A DNA stretch of 64,000 nt from Closterium sp. NIES-65 (lineage: Eukaryota > Streptophyta > Zygnematophyceae > Desmidiales > Closteriaceae). Shown one piece after another: positions 23,749 through 35,640 of this stretch. The notes under the pieces were generated by a model that had not been told where the DNA came from, ran no database searches, and saw only the letters and a program-made list of their open reading frames with translations. The translations under genes were made by a program, and so were the position numbers. Positions within the stretch are counted from its first letter, which is position 1. The number at the start of each line of letters is the position of its first letter. The stretch covers positions 1,488,001 through 1,552,000 of the forward strand of contig CANXME010001453.1 in the NCBI GenBank assembly GCA_948144175.1, in the 5' to 3' direction.

Positions 23749-24841
23749 TGTTGGGTGCAAATTCACATTGCACGACATCCTGCCGTCTGTTTGTACGAGT
23801 ATGCGTGTGCGAATGCATTTGCGTGTGAATGGTATGTTTGTGTGTTTGTTTGCTTTCGCAATTTTCGCTTGAAGCATTTGCAGGTACTCGCAAAATGTGC
23901 GCTTCGGCATAACATTGTACGTGCTATGAACAGTACAAGCAGAAAGGACGAGCTCGCAAAGGAACCCAAGATGGAAGCTTTGCGGTTCAACTTACTTGAT
24001 TGCGCAGATTTAGTTCTATCCAACTCGAAATTGTACTGTTTTGTTTGGTTGACTATAGTGTAGCAGGGCAGGCACTATAGGGGTACAATTTAGGTGAAGG
24101 TTGGATGTTGTTTGTCTGTATCTGCATGCTACAGGGCCAGGGGAAACCAGCGGAACCAGCATTTGGCTGGTTGGGCAAAGACAAAACAGGTTCTGTTTTT
24201 AGGACCTGAACCTGGTTGTTGTTTTCCCAGGTTGGAAAAACAGAACCAGAGGTTGTTCACCAACCTATCACCTGCTATTTTGTCCAGCCAGGTTGGTTCT
24301 GTTGCTTGGAATTATTTGGGATCATCCCTGGTTGTTCCCAGGTTGATTCCCAAGGTCCTTGCTAGCTAGAGCTATTTATTCCTTCTCTGTTTGTACCTGA
24401 ATATAGTGAAATTGATTCAAGCGAATTCCTTCCTTGCTGGAATTTCTTTTCTACGCGGTGCGACAGCGGAATGCTACCCGAGTCAACGCTAGTACGCTAG
24501 CACTCCAACGCTAGGCTAACGCTGTCCGAGCCATAACTTCGTAATGGCAGAACTTTTCGCGAGGCAACTTGGCTTATTTTAAAGCTCTTAGAGTGAGCTT
24601 CGATATAGGAAATTCTCAGCTTAATCCGATCGACGGTCTGCACGATACGCTGCGCGACGTTCAAGGTACTCTTGCTGTTTTGACTAAGTCCCTCTTGATC
24701 CCTCTCTCTACAAACTCGGACCCGAGAATAGGGGCTGGTCTTGTACCAGGCACCCAAGGACCCTTGGAGGTGACCCCGAGGAGAGGTTTTAAGTGTGATA
24801 AAGTCTTAATAGCTTGAGTTTATTAGGCCCTTACACCAACA
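23749..24841 (+). repeat. Tandem LTR 2 (chimeric)
   Basis: 1,093 bp, preceded by CAACG (the last two bases of LTR 1 plus ACG). In its first part it shares private variants with LTR 3 (GTACGTGCT, GATTTAGTTC). After about position +716 it shares variants with LTR 1 (GCGACAGCGG, GGTACTCTTG, GAGAATAGGG). This is the chimera expected from unequal crossing over. Confidence 0.92.
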
Positions 24842-24844
24842 ACG

Positions 24845-25937
24845 TGTTGGGTGCAAATTCACATTGCACGACATCCTGCCGTCTGTTTGTACGAGTATGC
24901 GTGTGCGAATGCATTTGCGTGTGAATGGTATGTTTGTGTGTTTGTTTGCTTTCGCAATTTTCGCTTGAAGCATTTGCAGGTACTCGCAAAATGTGCGCTT
25001 CGGCATAACATTGTACGTGCTATGAACAGTACAAGCAGAAAGGACGAGCTCGCAAAGGAACCCAAGATGGAAGCTTTGCGGTTCAACTTACTTGATTGCG
25101 CAGATTTAGTTCTATCCAACTCGAAATTGTACTGTTTTGTTTGGTTGACTATAGTGTAGCAGGGCAGGCACTATAGGGGTACAATTTAGGTGAAGGTTGG
25201 ATGTTGTTTGTCTGTATCTGCATGCTACAGGGCCAGGGGAAACCAGCGGAACCAGCATTTGGCTGGTTGGGCAAAGACAAAACAGGTTCTGTTTTTAGGA
25301 CCTGAACCTGGTTGTTGTTTTCCCAGGTTGGAAAAACAGAACCAGAGGTTGTTCACCAACCTATCACCTGCTATTTTGTCCAGCCAGGTTGGTTCTGTTG
25401 CTTGGAATTATTTGGGATCATCCCTGGTTGTTCCCAGGTTGATTCCCAAGGTCCTTGCTAGCTAGAGCTATTTATTCCTTCTCTGTTTGTACCTGAATAT
25501 AGTGAAATTGATTCAAGCGAATTCCTTCCTTGCTGGAATTTCTTTTCTACGCGGTGCGACGGCGGAATGCTACCCGAATCAACGCTAGTACGCTAGCACT
25601 CCAACGCTAGGCTAACGCTGTCCGAGCCATAACTTTGTAATGGCAGAACTTTTCGCGAGGCAACTTTGCTTATTTTAAAGCTCTTAGAGTGAGCTTCGAT
25701 ATAGGAAATTCTCAGCTTAATCCGATCGACGGTCTGCACGATACGCTGCGCGACGTTCAAGGTAGTCTTGCTGTTTTGACTAAGTCCCTCTTGATCCCTC
25801 TCTCTACAAACTCGGACCCGAGGATAGGGGCTGGTCTTGTACCAGGCACCCAAGGACCCTTGGAGGTGACCCCGAGGAGAGGTTTTAAGTGTGATAAAGT
25901 CTTAATAGCTTGAGTTTATTAGGCCCTTACACCAACA
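24845..25937 (+). repeat. Tandem LTR 3
   Basis: 1,093 bp, with the same ACG spacer on both sides. Its second half agrees with LTR 4 (GCGACGGCGG, GGTAGTCTTG, GAGGATAGGG); its first half agrees with LTR 2. Confidence 0.92.
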
Positions 25938-25940
25938 ACG

Positions 25941-27033
25941 TGTTGGGTGCAAATTCACATTGCACGACATCCTGCCGTCTGTTTGTACGAGTATGCGTGT
26001 GCGAATGCATTTGCGTGTGAATGGTATGTTTGTGTGTTTGTTTGCTTTCGCAATTTTCGCTTGAAGCATTTGCAGGTACTCGCAAAATGTGCGCTTCGGC
26101 ATAACATTGTACGCGCTATGAACAGTACAAGCAGAAAGGACGAGCTCGCAAAGGAACCCAAGATGGAAGCTTTGCGGTTCAACTTACTTGATTGCGCAGA
26201 TTCAGTTCTATCCAACTCGAAATTGTACTGTTTTGTTTGGTTGACTATAGTGTAGCAGGGCAGGCACTATAGGGGTACAATTTAGGTGAAGGTTGGATGT
26301 TGTTTGTCTGTATCTGCATGCTACAGGGCCAGGGGAAACCAGCGGAACCAGCACTTGGCTGGTTGGGCAAAGACAAAACAGGTTCTGTTTTTAGGACCTG
26401 AACTTGGTTGTTGTTTTCCCAGGTTGGAAAAACAGAACCAGAGGTTGTTCACCAACCTATCACCTGCTATTTTGTCCAGCCAGGTTGGTTCTGTTGCTTG
26501 GAATTATTTGGGATCATCCCTGGTTGTTCCCAGGTTGATTCCCAAGGTCCTTGCTAGCTAGAGCTATTTATTCCTTCTCTGTTTGTACCTGAATATAGTG
26601 AAATTGATTCAAGCGAATTCCTTCCTTGCTGGAATTTCTTTTCTACGCGGTGCGACGGCGGAATGCTACCCGAGTCAACGCTAGTACGCTAGCACTCCAA
26701 CGCTAGGCTAACGCTGTCCGAGCCATAACTTCGTAATGGCAGAACTTTTCGCGAGGCAACTTGGCTTATTTTAAAGCTCTTAGAGTGAGCTTCGATATAG
26801 GAAATTCTCAGCTTAATCCGATCGACGGTCTGCACGATACGCTGCGCGACGTTCAAGGTAGTCTTGCTGTTTTGACTAAGTCCCTCTTGATCCCTCTCTC
26901 TACAAACTCGGACCCGAGGATAGGGGCTGGTCTTGTACCAGGCACCCAAGGACCCTTGGAGGTGACCCCGAGGAGAGGTTTTAAGTGTGATAAAGTCTTA
27001 ATAGCTTGAGTTTATTAGGCCCTTACACCAACA
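25941..27033 (+). repeat. Tandem LTR 4
   Basis: 1,093 bp, preceded by CAACG and followed by CAACG (27034-27038), a perfect 5 bp duplication. The right flank is element J gag DNA. Confidence 0.92.
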
Positions 27034-27632
27034 CAACGCTGACCATCGACGTTGGCACACGAGCTGCCTGCAGCCGTCGTCGTCCGCTGCACTCGCACCT
27101 AGCTCCTTTTGACGCCACCTTCGACCTTGATCACCCCTCTCTACTTCGCTCCTTTGTTGCTGCTGACTCGTGCACCGCCGTCGACCTCGTCATTGACGCC
27201 ACCTTCGTTTTGCGCCGGTCGAGCAGAAGCAAGACAAGAAGGATGCTCCGTCGCCCACTGGGCCCGGATACCCAACTCAGCGGTTGTGAAGGGGATCGTC
27301 CCATACTCATCATCCGCGCGGCGTTTCTTCATATCAGCCAACCGTGCCTCCAAGGTGTCCGCTACACCCGCATCAACTACGGGGTCAGCCATGGCGACTA
27401 AAACGGCTATCGGCCTATGAACCACTTAGTAGGTGCAAAAGTTGTCTCCTATCTGAAGGTAATATATGGGGCAGTCCACGCAAGGACTGACAAAATAGTC
27501 CTGGAGGATGGGGCGAATGCTGCCGACAAACGAGTGCCAGTTGATGGCCGAGCGATCTGCAGCGAGCTGCAGCTTGTCGACCGAGGAGACGTCGATGGGA
27601 GGGGGTAGAGGGGCAGGAGGGGTGGCAGACAT
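27034..27632 (-). pseudogene. Element J gag, N-terminal part
   Basis: The minus-strand frame begins with ATG at 27632: MSATPPAPLPPPIDVSS, then DKLQLAADRSAINWHSFVGS. This looks like the start of a copia Gag, where the protein binds or selects its target RNA. A TAG at 27426-27428 follows, and a second frame (27141-27425: GTIPFTTAELGIRAQWATEH) continues the same type of protein. The gene is cut at 27034 by the family-1 LTR array. Element I lacks this part of gag, so J supplies the missing N-terminus of family 3. Confidence 0.55.
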
Positions 27633-28396
27633 GAGGGGCGGTGACAGGTGGACCCGCGGCGGCCAAGGGGGAGATGACGGCTGGTGGACCTGCGTCGGTC
27701 AAGGGGGAGGCGACGGTGGGTGGACCCGCAGCGGCCAGGGGGAGGGTGTTGCTGCTGAAGCTGTTGCAGTCCTCCGGCTGGTGCTGCTACTAGACCCCTT
27801 CGTCCGCTGCTGCTGCCGTTGCACCCCACCGGTTGCTGCTGATGCTGCTGCTATCACTACTGCCGTTACTACTGAGGAGGGGGGAGAGGGAGAGGAGGAG
27901 GGAGAGGGGGAGGGGAAATGAGGGTGCAGTCATTGTTGATGCTGCTGCCGCTAGTGCCGCTGCTGTCGCTGCTGCCGCTGCTGCCACTATTGTCACTGTT
28001 GCCGCTGCTGCCGCTGCTGCTGCTACTGCCGCTGCTGCCGCTACTATTGCTGCTGCCACTACTGCCGCTGCTGCTGCTGCAAAACTCCCCTGCGCATTGC
28101 AGTTAACGGAGCTGCTGAGGAGGGGGAGAGGGGGAAGAGGGAGAGGGGGTAGGGGGGGGGGGGGAGGGAGGGTGCATGTGCGGCTACTGTTGGAGCTGCT
28201 GCTGCCGCTGCTGCTTCCGCTGCCGCTTTTGTTACTGCTGGGTTGGATGCTGCGCTGGCAGAAGGGGGGGGGGAGGGGGGGGGGAGGAGGAAGCGAGGGA
28301 GAGGAGGGAGGGGGGGGGGGGGGGGAGGGGGGGGAATGAGGGTGTAGTGGCGGCGGAATCTGCACGGGGCGATGGGGCAGTCATGGCGGCGGGACG
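27633..28396. repeat. Element J leader: trinucleotide and G-run low-complexity DNA
   Basis: There are GCTGCTGCC-type runs at about 27835-28085 and 28190-28250. Purine runs (GGGGGAGAGG) and long G tracts, including a run of more than ten G at about 28150-28160 and 28310-28330, lie between them. The open frames through it encode only poly-Ala/Leu/Ser/Pro strings and are composition artefacts. The stretch lies between J's PBS and gag, so it is the 5' leader of J. The last five bases (GGACG) are the target duplication of the solo LTR. Confidence 0.6.
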
Positions 28397-29488
28397 TGTT
28401 GGTGTAAGGGCCTAATAAACTCAAGCTATTAAGACTTTATCACACTTAAAACCTCTCCTCGGGGTCACCTCCAAGGGTCCTTGGGTGCCAGGTACAAGAC
28501 CAGCCCCTATCCTCGGGTCCGAGTTTGTAGAGAGAGGGATCAAGAGGGACTTAGTCAAAACAGCAAGAGTACCTTGAACGTCGCGCAGCGTATCGTGCAG
28601 ACCGTCGACCGGATTAAGCTGAGAATTTGCTATATCGAAGCTCACTCTAGGAGCTTTAAAATAAGCCAAGTTGCCTCGCGAAAAGTTCTGCCATTACGAA
28701 GTTATGGCTCGGACAGCGTTAGCCTAGCGTTGGAGTGCTAGCGTACTAGCGTTGACTCGGGTAGCATTCCGCCGTCGCACCGCGTAGAAAGAAATTCCAG
28801 CAAGGAAAGAATTCGCTTGAATCAATTTCACTATATTCAGGTACAAACAGAGAAGGAATAAATAGCTCTAGCTAGCAAGGACCTTGGGAATCAACCTGGG
28901 AACAACCAGGGATGATCCCAAATAATTCCAAGCAACAGAACCAACCTGGCTGGACAAAATAGCAGGTGATAGGTTGGTGAACAACCTCTGGTTCTGTTTT
29001 TCCAACCTGGGAAAACAACAACCAGGTTCAGGTCCTAAAAACAGAACCTGTTTTGTCTTTGCCCAACCAGCCAAATACTGGTTCCGCTGGTTTCCCCTGG
29101 CCCTGTAGCATGCAGATACAGACAAACAACATCCAACCTTCACCTAAATTGTACCCCTATAGTGCCTGCCCTGCTACACTATAGTCAACCAAACAAAACA
29201 GTACAATTTCGAGTTGGATAGAACTGAATCTGCGCAATCATGTAAGTTGAATCGCAAAGCTTCCATCTTGGGTTCCTTTGCGAGCTCGTTCTTTCTGCTT
29301 GTACTGTTCATAGCGCGTACAATGTTATTCCGAAGCGCACATTTTGCGAGTACCTGCAAATGCTTCAAGCGAAAATTGCGAAAGCAAACAAACACACAAA
29401 CATACCATTCACACGCAAATGCATTCGCACACGCATACTCGTACAAACAGACGGCAGGATGTCGTGCAATGTGAATTTGCACCCAACA
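28397..29488 (-). repeat. Family-1 solo LTR inside the leader of J
   Basis: 1,092 bp reverse LTR with perfect 5 bp duplication GGACG at 28392-28396 and 29489-29493. No internal sequence is present. Confidence 0.93.
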
Positions 29489-30276
29489 GGACGCGTGGGT
29501 GGGCACGACGTGGTTGCGGTGGCGGGATAGGCAGGCGACAATGCGCATTCGCAGCGACAGGAATTGTACGCGGTGACGGTGCAGTCGCGGCGGCAAAAAT
29601 TGCGGGCGACGGCAGTGCAGTCGCGGCGGCGGGACGCGCAGGCGATGATGGGGCAGTCGCGGCGGTTGGATGGGCACGCGGCGACATGCAGTCGCGGCGG
29701 CAGGACAGGCACGCGACGATGTGCAGGCGTGGCAGCTGGTAGAGCATGTTGCGACGACGTATTCACGGCGGCGGGACGGACAGGTGGCGACGAGACATTC
29801 GCGGCGGCAGAAAGGCCAGGCGGCTACGGCGTGGTCGCGGCGGCAGGAAGGGCAGGCGGCGACGGAAAGGTCACGGTGGTTGGGAGGGCAGGCGGCGACG
29901 GAGAGGTCGTGGCGGCGGAATCAGTGGGCGGCGTTGTGGCGGTCGCGGCGGCAAAATCCGCGGGCGATAGCATAATCGCAGCGGCGGAAATTGCAGATGG
30001 GGGGGGGGGGGGGGGGGGAAGGGAGGGGGGGGGAAGGGGAGGCGTGGCGGAAACGCACGGGCGGCGGCGGAGAGGTCGCGGCGGGAAAGCGCAAAAGGGG
30101 AAGGGGACGGTGTCCATGGTAAGGTCGCGGTGGGAAGGGGGGACGGCGGCCACGGTGATGTCGCGGCGGGAAGGGGGGATGGCGGCGACGTAAGGGTCGC
30201 GGTGCGAGGGAAACATATGGTGGGCCCTTGAGGGAAAAAAAAACTGGAGGGAGGAGGTAAGGCCTTGGAAAAAGTT
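29489..30276. repeat. Element J leader: GC-rich tandem degenerate repeats
   Basis: Repeats of a unit like GCGGCGGGACGGGCAGGCGA with a period of roughly 27-30 bases run to about 30200, then a G tract (30000-30018) and a GGTGGGCCC motif near the PBS. It is closely similar to 35641-36154 in element I. Long frames here carry only Ala/Gly/Arg repeats and are not called as genes. Confidence 0.65.
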
Positions 30277-30288
30277 AGATCCATACCA
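30277..30288 (-). promoter_or_regulatory. Primer binding site of J
   Basis: The minus strand reads TGGTATGGATCT directly after the LTR end TTCACA. It keeps TGGTAT, with changes from TGGTATCAGAGC. It sits to the left of an LTR that also serves as 3' LTR of I. Confidence 0.6.
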
Positions 30289-30666
30289 TGTGAATGTTGT
30301 AAACAGCATGATTAGGTCACAATGGAGGATACATAGAGTAGAAAAACTGGATGCAAGAGAAGCTTGGAAGAGAAGGGAGGGAGTTGGGTGGTTGGCAAAT
30401 CCCTATGGCAACTTGCAAGGAGGGGGCACCCAACTTGCAACAAGGACCATGTGGGCTGCAAGGAAGGGGCACCCAACTTGTGGGTTGCAAAGAGGGGCTA
30501 CCCAATTTGCACTTGGGGGCTCCAACACTTGTGGATTGGATTGGCACTCCAACTTGCAAGTCTATACCCCAAAATTGGGTGTAGGCCTACAAAGCAAGCT
30601 ACATCCAAAGTTGGGTGTAGCCCCAACCCCTTTTATACTTAGCATGCTATACATAGATTTCTAACA
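30289..30666 (-). repeat. Family-3 LTR shared by I (3') and J (5')
   Basis: 378 bp; on the minus strand it starts TGTTAGAAATC and ends TTCACA. A TATA-type GTATAAAAGGGG lies at 30627-30638 (minus). It contains short tandem units with CCCAACTTGCAAGG-type cores. Pol of I ends on its right and PBS plus leader of J begin on its left. Confidence 0.8.
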
Positions 30667-32402
30667 CAATCCCTTAGCATGCTAAGAGAAGAAGGGGACA
30701 ACCCCTGAATCAAGGGGCGCCCGGGTGAGGAAGGTCGATGAGGCGGAGTAGAGCAGAGTGCGCAGGGCTAAGGAGGGCCTTGGTGAAGACGTTGGCCAAA
30801 TTAGCATCGGCAGTAATCTTCTGAACTGCAAGAAGCCCGTGTTGGACGAGCTCGCAGATAACGAAATAACGCAGCTCGATGTGCTTGGAGTGGGCATGGT
30901 AGACAGGGTCGTGAGCGAGATGGATGGTGCTGGCATTATCACACCAGAGGGTGGAGCAGGGCTGAGGGGCGCCAAGCTTAGCAAGAAGAAAGCAGAGCCA
31001 GCGAGATTCCTGAGCGGCCATGGTTTCTGCGTGGAGCTCGGCCTCGCAGGTGGAGAGGGAAACAGCAGAGGAGTGCGTGGTGCACCAGCTGACAAGGCTG
31101 CTACCAAGGGTGAAGCCATAGCCTTGAGAGGAGCGACGGTGCGGCTACGGATTAGCCCAAGAGGAGTCACTGAAGCCCAAAATCAGGGGAGCAGAGGGGC
31201 CACCATGAGTGAGGGCATGGTCCTTGGTGTCGCGAAGGTAGCGGAGGACCCTCTTAGCAGCTTTCTAGTGCACCTCGGTGTGGCGACTAGTGCCAACAGA
31301 GTGAGCGAGCACGCTGATGGGGTAGGCAAGGTCGGGGCGAATGCACATCATAGCGTACATCAGCGACCCAACGAGCTCAGCATAGGCGTGAGGGGAGGAG
31401 GAGGGAGAAGTGGGTGGGGCACGCTGGTGGCCAAAAAGGAGGGGGGTGGCCATGGGACTGGCCTGCGCCATCTCGAACTTCTCCAAGTCTTGGCTGATGT
31501 AGTTGAACTGGGAGAGGGTGATGGTGTGAGCAGAACGGTCGCGCGTGATAGCCATGCCTAGGTAGTGGGTGAGGTCACCCAGGTCCTTGCACTTGAGGCA
31601 CAGCTGCAACTGCTGCTTCATCTGCTCCATGTCAGCTTTGGAGTTAGCAAGCAGGGTCATGTCATCCGCATACACCAGAATGAAGAAGCGGCGAGGGGAG
31701 GAGCGAAGGAAGAGACCGGCGTTAGAATGCAAGGCAGAGAAGCCGAGGGACCCCAGGGTGGTAGACAGCTTCGCATGCCACTCCCTTGGCGCCTACTTTA
31801 ACCCGTAGACAGGTCGACGCACCTGCCATACATTGTTCTCTGGAAAGGCGGCGTGGAACCCGGGGGGGCGCCGAAGGAAGATGCGCTTGTGCAGGTCGCG
31901 GTGCAGGAAGGCGTTGGAGACGTCCATGGAGCAGATCTCCATGTCGTCACGCGCACCAATGTTGACGAGGGTGCGAAGGGTGGGCGGCTTGGCGGTGGGG
32001 GCGAAGGTGAACTAGTAATCTTCCGCCCAAGTCTGGGTGAAACTCTTAGCGCAGTAGCAGGCGTTGTAGACCGGTAGCTGATTTACCCGAAAGACCCACT
32101 TGCCCTCGACAAGGTTGGCGTCGGCTCGGAGGGGGACATCAACGAAGGAGTCGTTTTGAATGAATGTCTCACACTTTTCCGCGGCATGGCAGGTGATGAC
32201 CTCTTGGAAGGTGGAGGGAGTGAAGGTGGTGGGGGTGGAGGTGGCGCCAAGGAAGTCAAGGTAGAGGGAGGCAAGGAAGGAGTGTGGTGCTGAATGTTGA
32301 GGAACTCCTCATGGGAGTCCTCAAGGAGCTGAATGGAGGCTGGAGGAGGGGCTCCAACGAGTCTGTCTAGGGAGCCGGTATGCATGCGAGGGAGGAGGAA
32401 AG

Positions 32403-32660
32403 GGGAGGAGCAGGAAGTTGCCCAGTGCTGCTGTTGCTGCTGCTGCCGATGCCCCTACTGCTGCTGCTGCTGCTGCCCCTGGTGCTGCTGCTGCCCCTAC
32501 TAGTGCCCCTGATGCTGCTGCTGCTATTGCTGTTGCTGCTGCTGCTGCTGACCCGGCTGTTGCTCCTGCTGCTGCTGCTCCGACTGCTGCGGCTGCCCCT
32601 GCTGCTGCGGCTACTACAGAGAAGGGGGAGAGTGAGAGGAGGAGGAAAGGGAAGGGGGCG
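32403..32660. repeat. GCT-type trinucleotide repeat with purine tail in I pol
   Basis: About 240 bp of (GCT/CTG)n with a few CCC interruptions, ending in GAGAAGGGGGAGAGTGAGAG. It lies in the linker between integrase and RT. The same arrangement occurs at 34440 and in J's leader. Confidence 0.75.
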
Positions 32661-34439
32661 CAGCTGAGTGGGCCGGGGAGGCGGGTGCGGCGGGATTGTA
32701 GACGTCGGCAGAGGAGGAAGGAGGGAGTGGAGCGGTGACAGGGAGGAGGAGAGGAGCGGGAGGGAGGAGAGGTGGGAGGACAGTGTCTATCCAGGCGAGG
32801 GGGCGAGAGGGAGGAGGGAGAGGGTCAGGAGGAAGAGTGGAGTAGTAGGGAATGGACTCGTCGAAGACGACGTCAATGCTACGGATGAGGTGGTTGGTGG
32901 GAGGGTGGAGGAACAGGTAGCCTGGGGAGTCGCGATTGTGCTCAAGGTAGACACACTCCAGGGCACGAGGGGCGAGCTTGCCAGCAGGGCGGGAGCGTTT
33001 GGCCGGTGGGATGAGGACGAACGACTTGCAGCCCCAAACGCGAAGGCTGGCAGCGTCAGGCTTGGCCTTAGACCAGAGTTCTGTGGGGGAGGAGGAGGGA
33101 TGTTGAGGGTGGGAGCGGAGATTGAGGAAGAGGGCGGCATGAAGGAAGGCATAGCTCCAAAGGGAGGGAGGGGTGGAGGCGTGAGCAATGAAGCAGCGTG
33201 CAATTTTGGTGATTCCAAAAAAACGACTCTTGGCAATGCCATTTTGTTGAGGGGAGTGGGGGAGGGTGGAGGTCTGCTAAATGTCATGTGCTTTGCAAAA
33301 GGTGGCGATGGTGTTGTTGATGAACTTACCCCCACCGTTAGAGTGTAGGCAGCCAATGGGGCGTTTGAAGTGAGTGCGACACTGCTTAGCCTTGTTGATG
33401 ACCACAGCCGGCACCTGGTCCTTGGTGTGAAGGAAAAAGACAGTGGAGTACCGACTATGGTTGTCGACGAGGACGAGCATGTACCGGTGCCCCTGACGGG
33501 AGCGGATGGGATAGAGACCCTAGAGATCCATGTGAACAAGGTCATTGGGAGCGGCAGTAAAGGTGGGATGGTTGTGATGGGGGGAATGTTTGAGCTTACC
33601 ATGAATTCATGATGGGATGGGGGAGCAAGGGAGGAGGGGAGGGGAGGTAACACGAGAGGAAGGCTGTTAAGGAGGCGAGAGGTGACGGTGGTGCGAAGTG
33701 CGGCGAAGCTGGGATGGCCGAGTCTGTAATGCAAGATGACTGCTGGGTGGGAGAGGGCAGTAGAGGAGGAGGGGGATGGGGTGGGGGAAGAGGTGGGGAG
33801 GGAGGAGGACGGGGGCGAAGTGGGAAAGGAGGATACCTGAGGGGGAGGGGGACCGGTGGAAGTACCAGCACGAGTGGTAACATGACAGAAAGAGGGGCGG
33901 GCTGTGCGGAGCGTGTAAAGGCGAGTGCAAGGGCAAGGGGGAATGCGCAAAAAGAAGCAATCAGAGGTTGTGTGGTAGAGATCACAGTAGGTAGCAAAAC
34001 CAGGGTAAATGGCGGTAATACCAACACCTTGGAGCTCTCGGTAAGAGAAGCGGTTGTTGCAAAGGGTAGGGATGTGGAGACCTGTGACCTTACCGGATGG
34101 GAAAGCGGTGCAAGGGAGGTTGGAGAGGTGAGTGCATGGGATGGAAAAGTTGGAGTGGAAGGGGGGTGAGGGTGCCAGCGTCTTTGAGTGCAGTTTCTGT
34201 GGCCCCACTGTCAAGGACAAAGTCCAGAGTGGGGGAGGAAGGAGGGGGAGGTGAGACGGGGTGCTGGAAAGACGTCTCATTGATAGCAGAGGGATGCATA
34301 GAAGCGACGGATGGTGCAACAGCAATATGACCAAGGAAACTGCCCTGAGAGTCAGGGACACTGGGGGGGGGCAGAGGGGATGGAACCCCAAGGGGGGGAG
34401 CAAGGGAGGCATGAGCGGCCATGGCCGCTGTGCCGAAGG

Positions 34440-34645
34440 TCATCGGCTACTGCTGCCACTACTACTGAAGGTACTGCGGCGGCTGCTGCTGGCGGAAGAA
34501 CTGCTGCTGCGATTGCTGTTGTGGCTGGAGAAACTATAGCTGCTGCGGCTGGAGAAACTGCGGCTGCTGCTGTTGCGGGAAGTATTACTGCTACTGCTGG
34601 TGCTGCTGAAACTGCAGCACCTGGGAAGGGGGGGAGAAGGTGAGC
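34440..34645. repeat. GCT-type trinucleotide repeat with purine tail between gag and protease of I
   Basis: CTGCTGCC/GCGGCTGCTG runs are followed by GGGAAGGGGGGGAGAAGG. The composition and order match 32403-32660. Confidence 0.7.
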
Positions 34646-35640
34646 AGGCGGAAGTGAGCAGGGAAGAAGGAGGGAGGGTGTGGATGTCTACGAGGGAGGG
34701 GCGAGGGGTAACAATGTTCCAACAAGGAGGGGTACCAGTATTGCCGCGATCAAATTAGGCGTCATCAAGCGCCTTGAAGCACGTGGCAAGGGGGTGGTTG
34801 GTCTGACCACAAGGCGTGCCGGCGTGAGGACCATGCCGGCGGACATAGGTGCAGGGTGGGAGAGTGCCCGGGCGACCTCCATGACTCACAGCACCACTGG
34901 CACCAGCAGGACCTCCAGGAGTGGTACCACCACCTCCTCCACCACAGCCACCTTGGCCACCATCACCACCGCCCCAACCACCACCACCACATCTTGCCCC
35001 TCCACGACCTCGGCTGTTGCCGTTGCGACCACCCTGGTTGCGCGGCTGCGTGGCATTGAGGGAGGTGGAGGAGGAGGACTGAGGGGTGGTGAGGTTGACA
35101 ATGGGGGTGCGGAGCTTGACCTCCGTGTCAATGATCCACTGGACCACCTCGTCGAGGCCAGCCATACAGTTTGCCTCCGTGAAGGCGTGCAGGCGGGACT
35201 CGTAGTCCGGGGTGAGGTTGAAGAGGAGACGGTGCAAGGGAGGGTAGCCTGATGCACCGCAAGATGATCAGCGACCTCCTGCATGCGGCCCACGTAGTCG
35301 ACTGCGCTGTCACAAGTGACGAGGGCAATGGAGAAATATTCCTGGAAGAGAACGCCGACAGAGGTGACGTCAAGACGCTCAAACATCGACTGGAGCTCGG
35401 CCCAAATGAGGAAGGCTCGCATTTCGCCGGCTTGGAAGTGGCGCATGAGGGTGTCGGGGAGCGCACCGAGAAGGATGGTGCAGGCGCGGTTGTCAGCAGT
35501 GGCGCATGCTATGCTGCTGGGGATGTGGTTTGCCATAGCCGTGTTATAATCAGCAAGTAACTCCACACGAGTGGCATGTTCTGACGTTGCGAACTCGTAG
35601 TTGTGCACAGCAACCTCATGGTTGACCTTGCGGATGAGGT

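Larger units (their letters stand above)
30710..35640 (-). pseudogene. Element I gag-pol pseudogene (family-3 copia)
   Basis: Minus strand. Gag is readable from 35640 to about 34755 (NYEFATSEHATRVELLADYN) with an Arg/Gly tract and a C-x13-C-x4-H-x4-C motif. The protease motif LDSGATETAL lies near 34220. Integrase follows (HYRLGHPSF; NHSRYSTVFF; HSNGGGKF, where the second catalytic Asp has become Asn). A Ser/Pro-rich linker carries microsatellites. RT (32140-31265) has ILVYADDMTLL with YADD instead of YVDD and stops in YGLK*APREW and EDY*FTF. RNase H (30710-31021) has WCDNASTIHLAHDP. The N-terminus of gag is missing compared with J. Many stops and frame changes mark it as inactive. Confidence 0.82.

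Noticed and set aside
23749-27033. Regularly spaced direct repeats as a CRISPR-like array
   Set aside because: The repeat is 1,093 bp with a constant 3-base spacer, and it is an LTR. The 34 bp minisatellite has no unique spacers. The context is eukaryotic retrotransposon DNA.
27833-28365. Long frames of poly-Ala, poly-Leu, poly-Ser or Pro-rich protein on both strands
   Set aside because: They are six-frame readings of GCT-type and G-run microsatellites without codon structure or neighbours.
32668-33348. A 226-residue plus-strand frame in element I
   Set aside because: It is antisense to the integrase and linker of I, which is supported by motifs on the minus strand.
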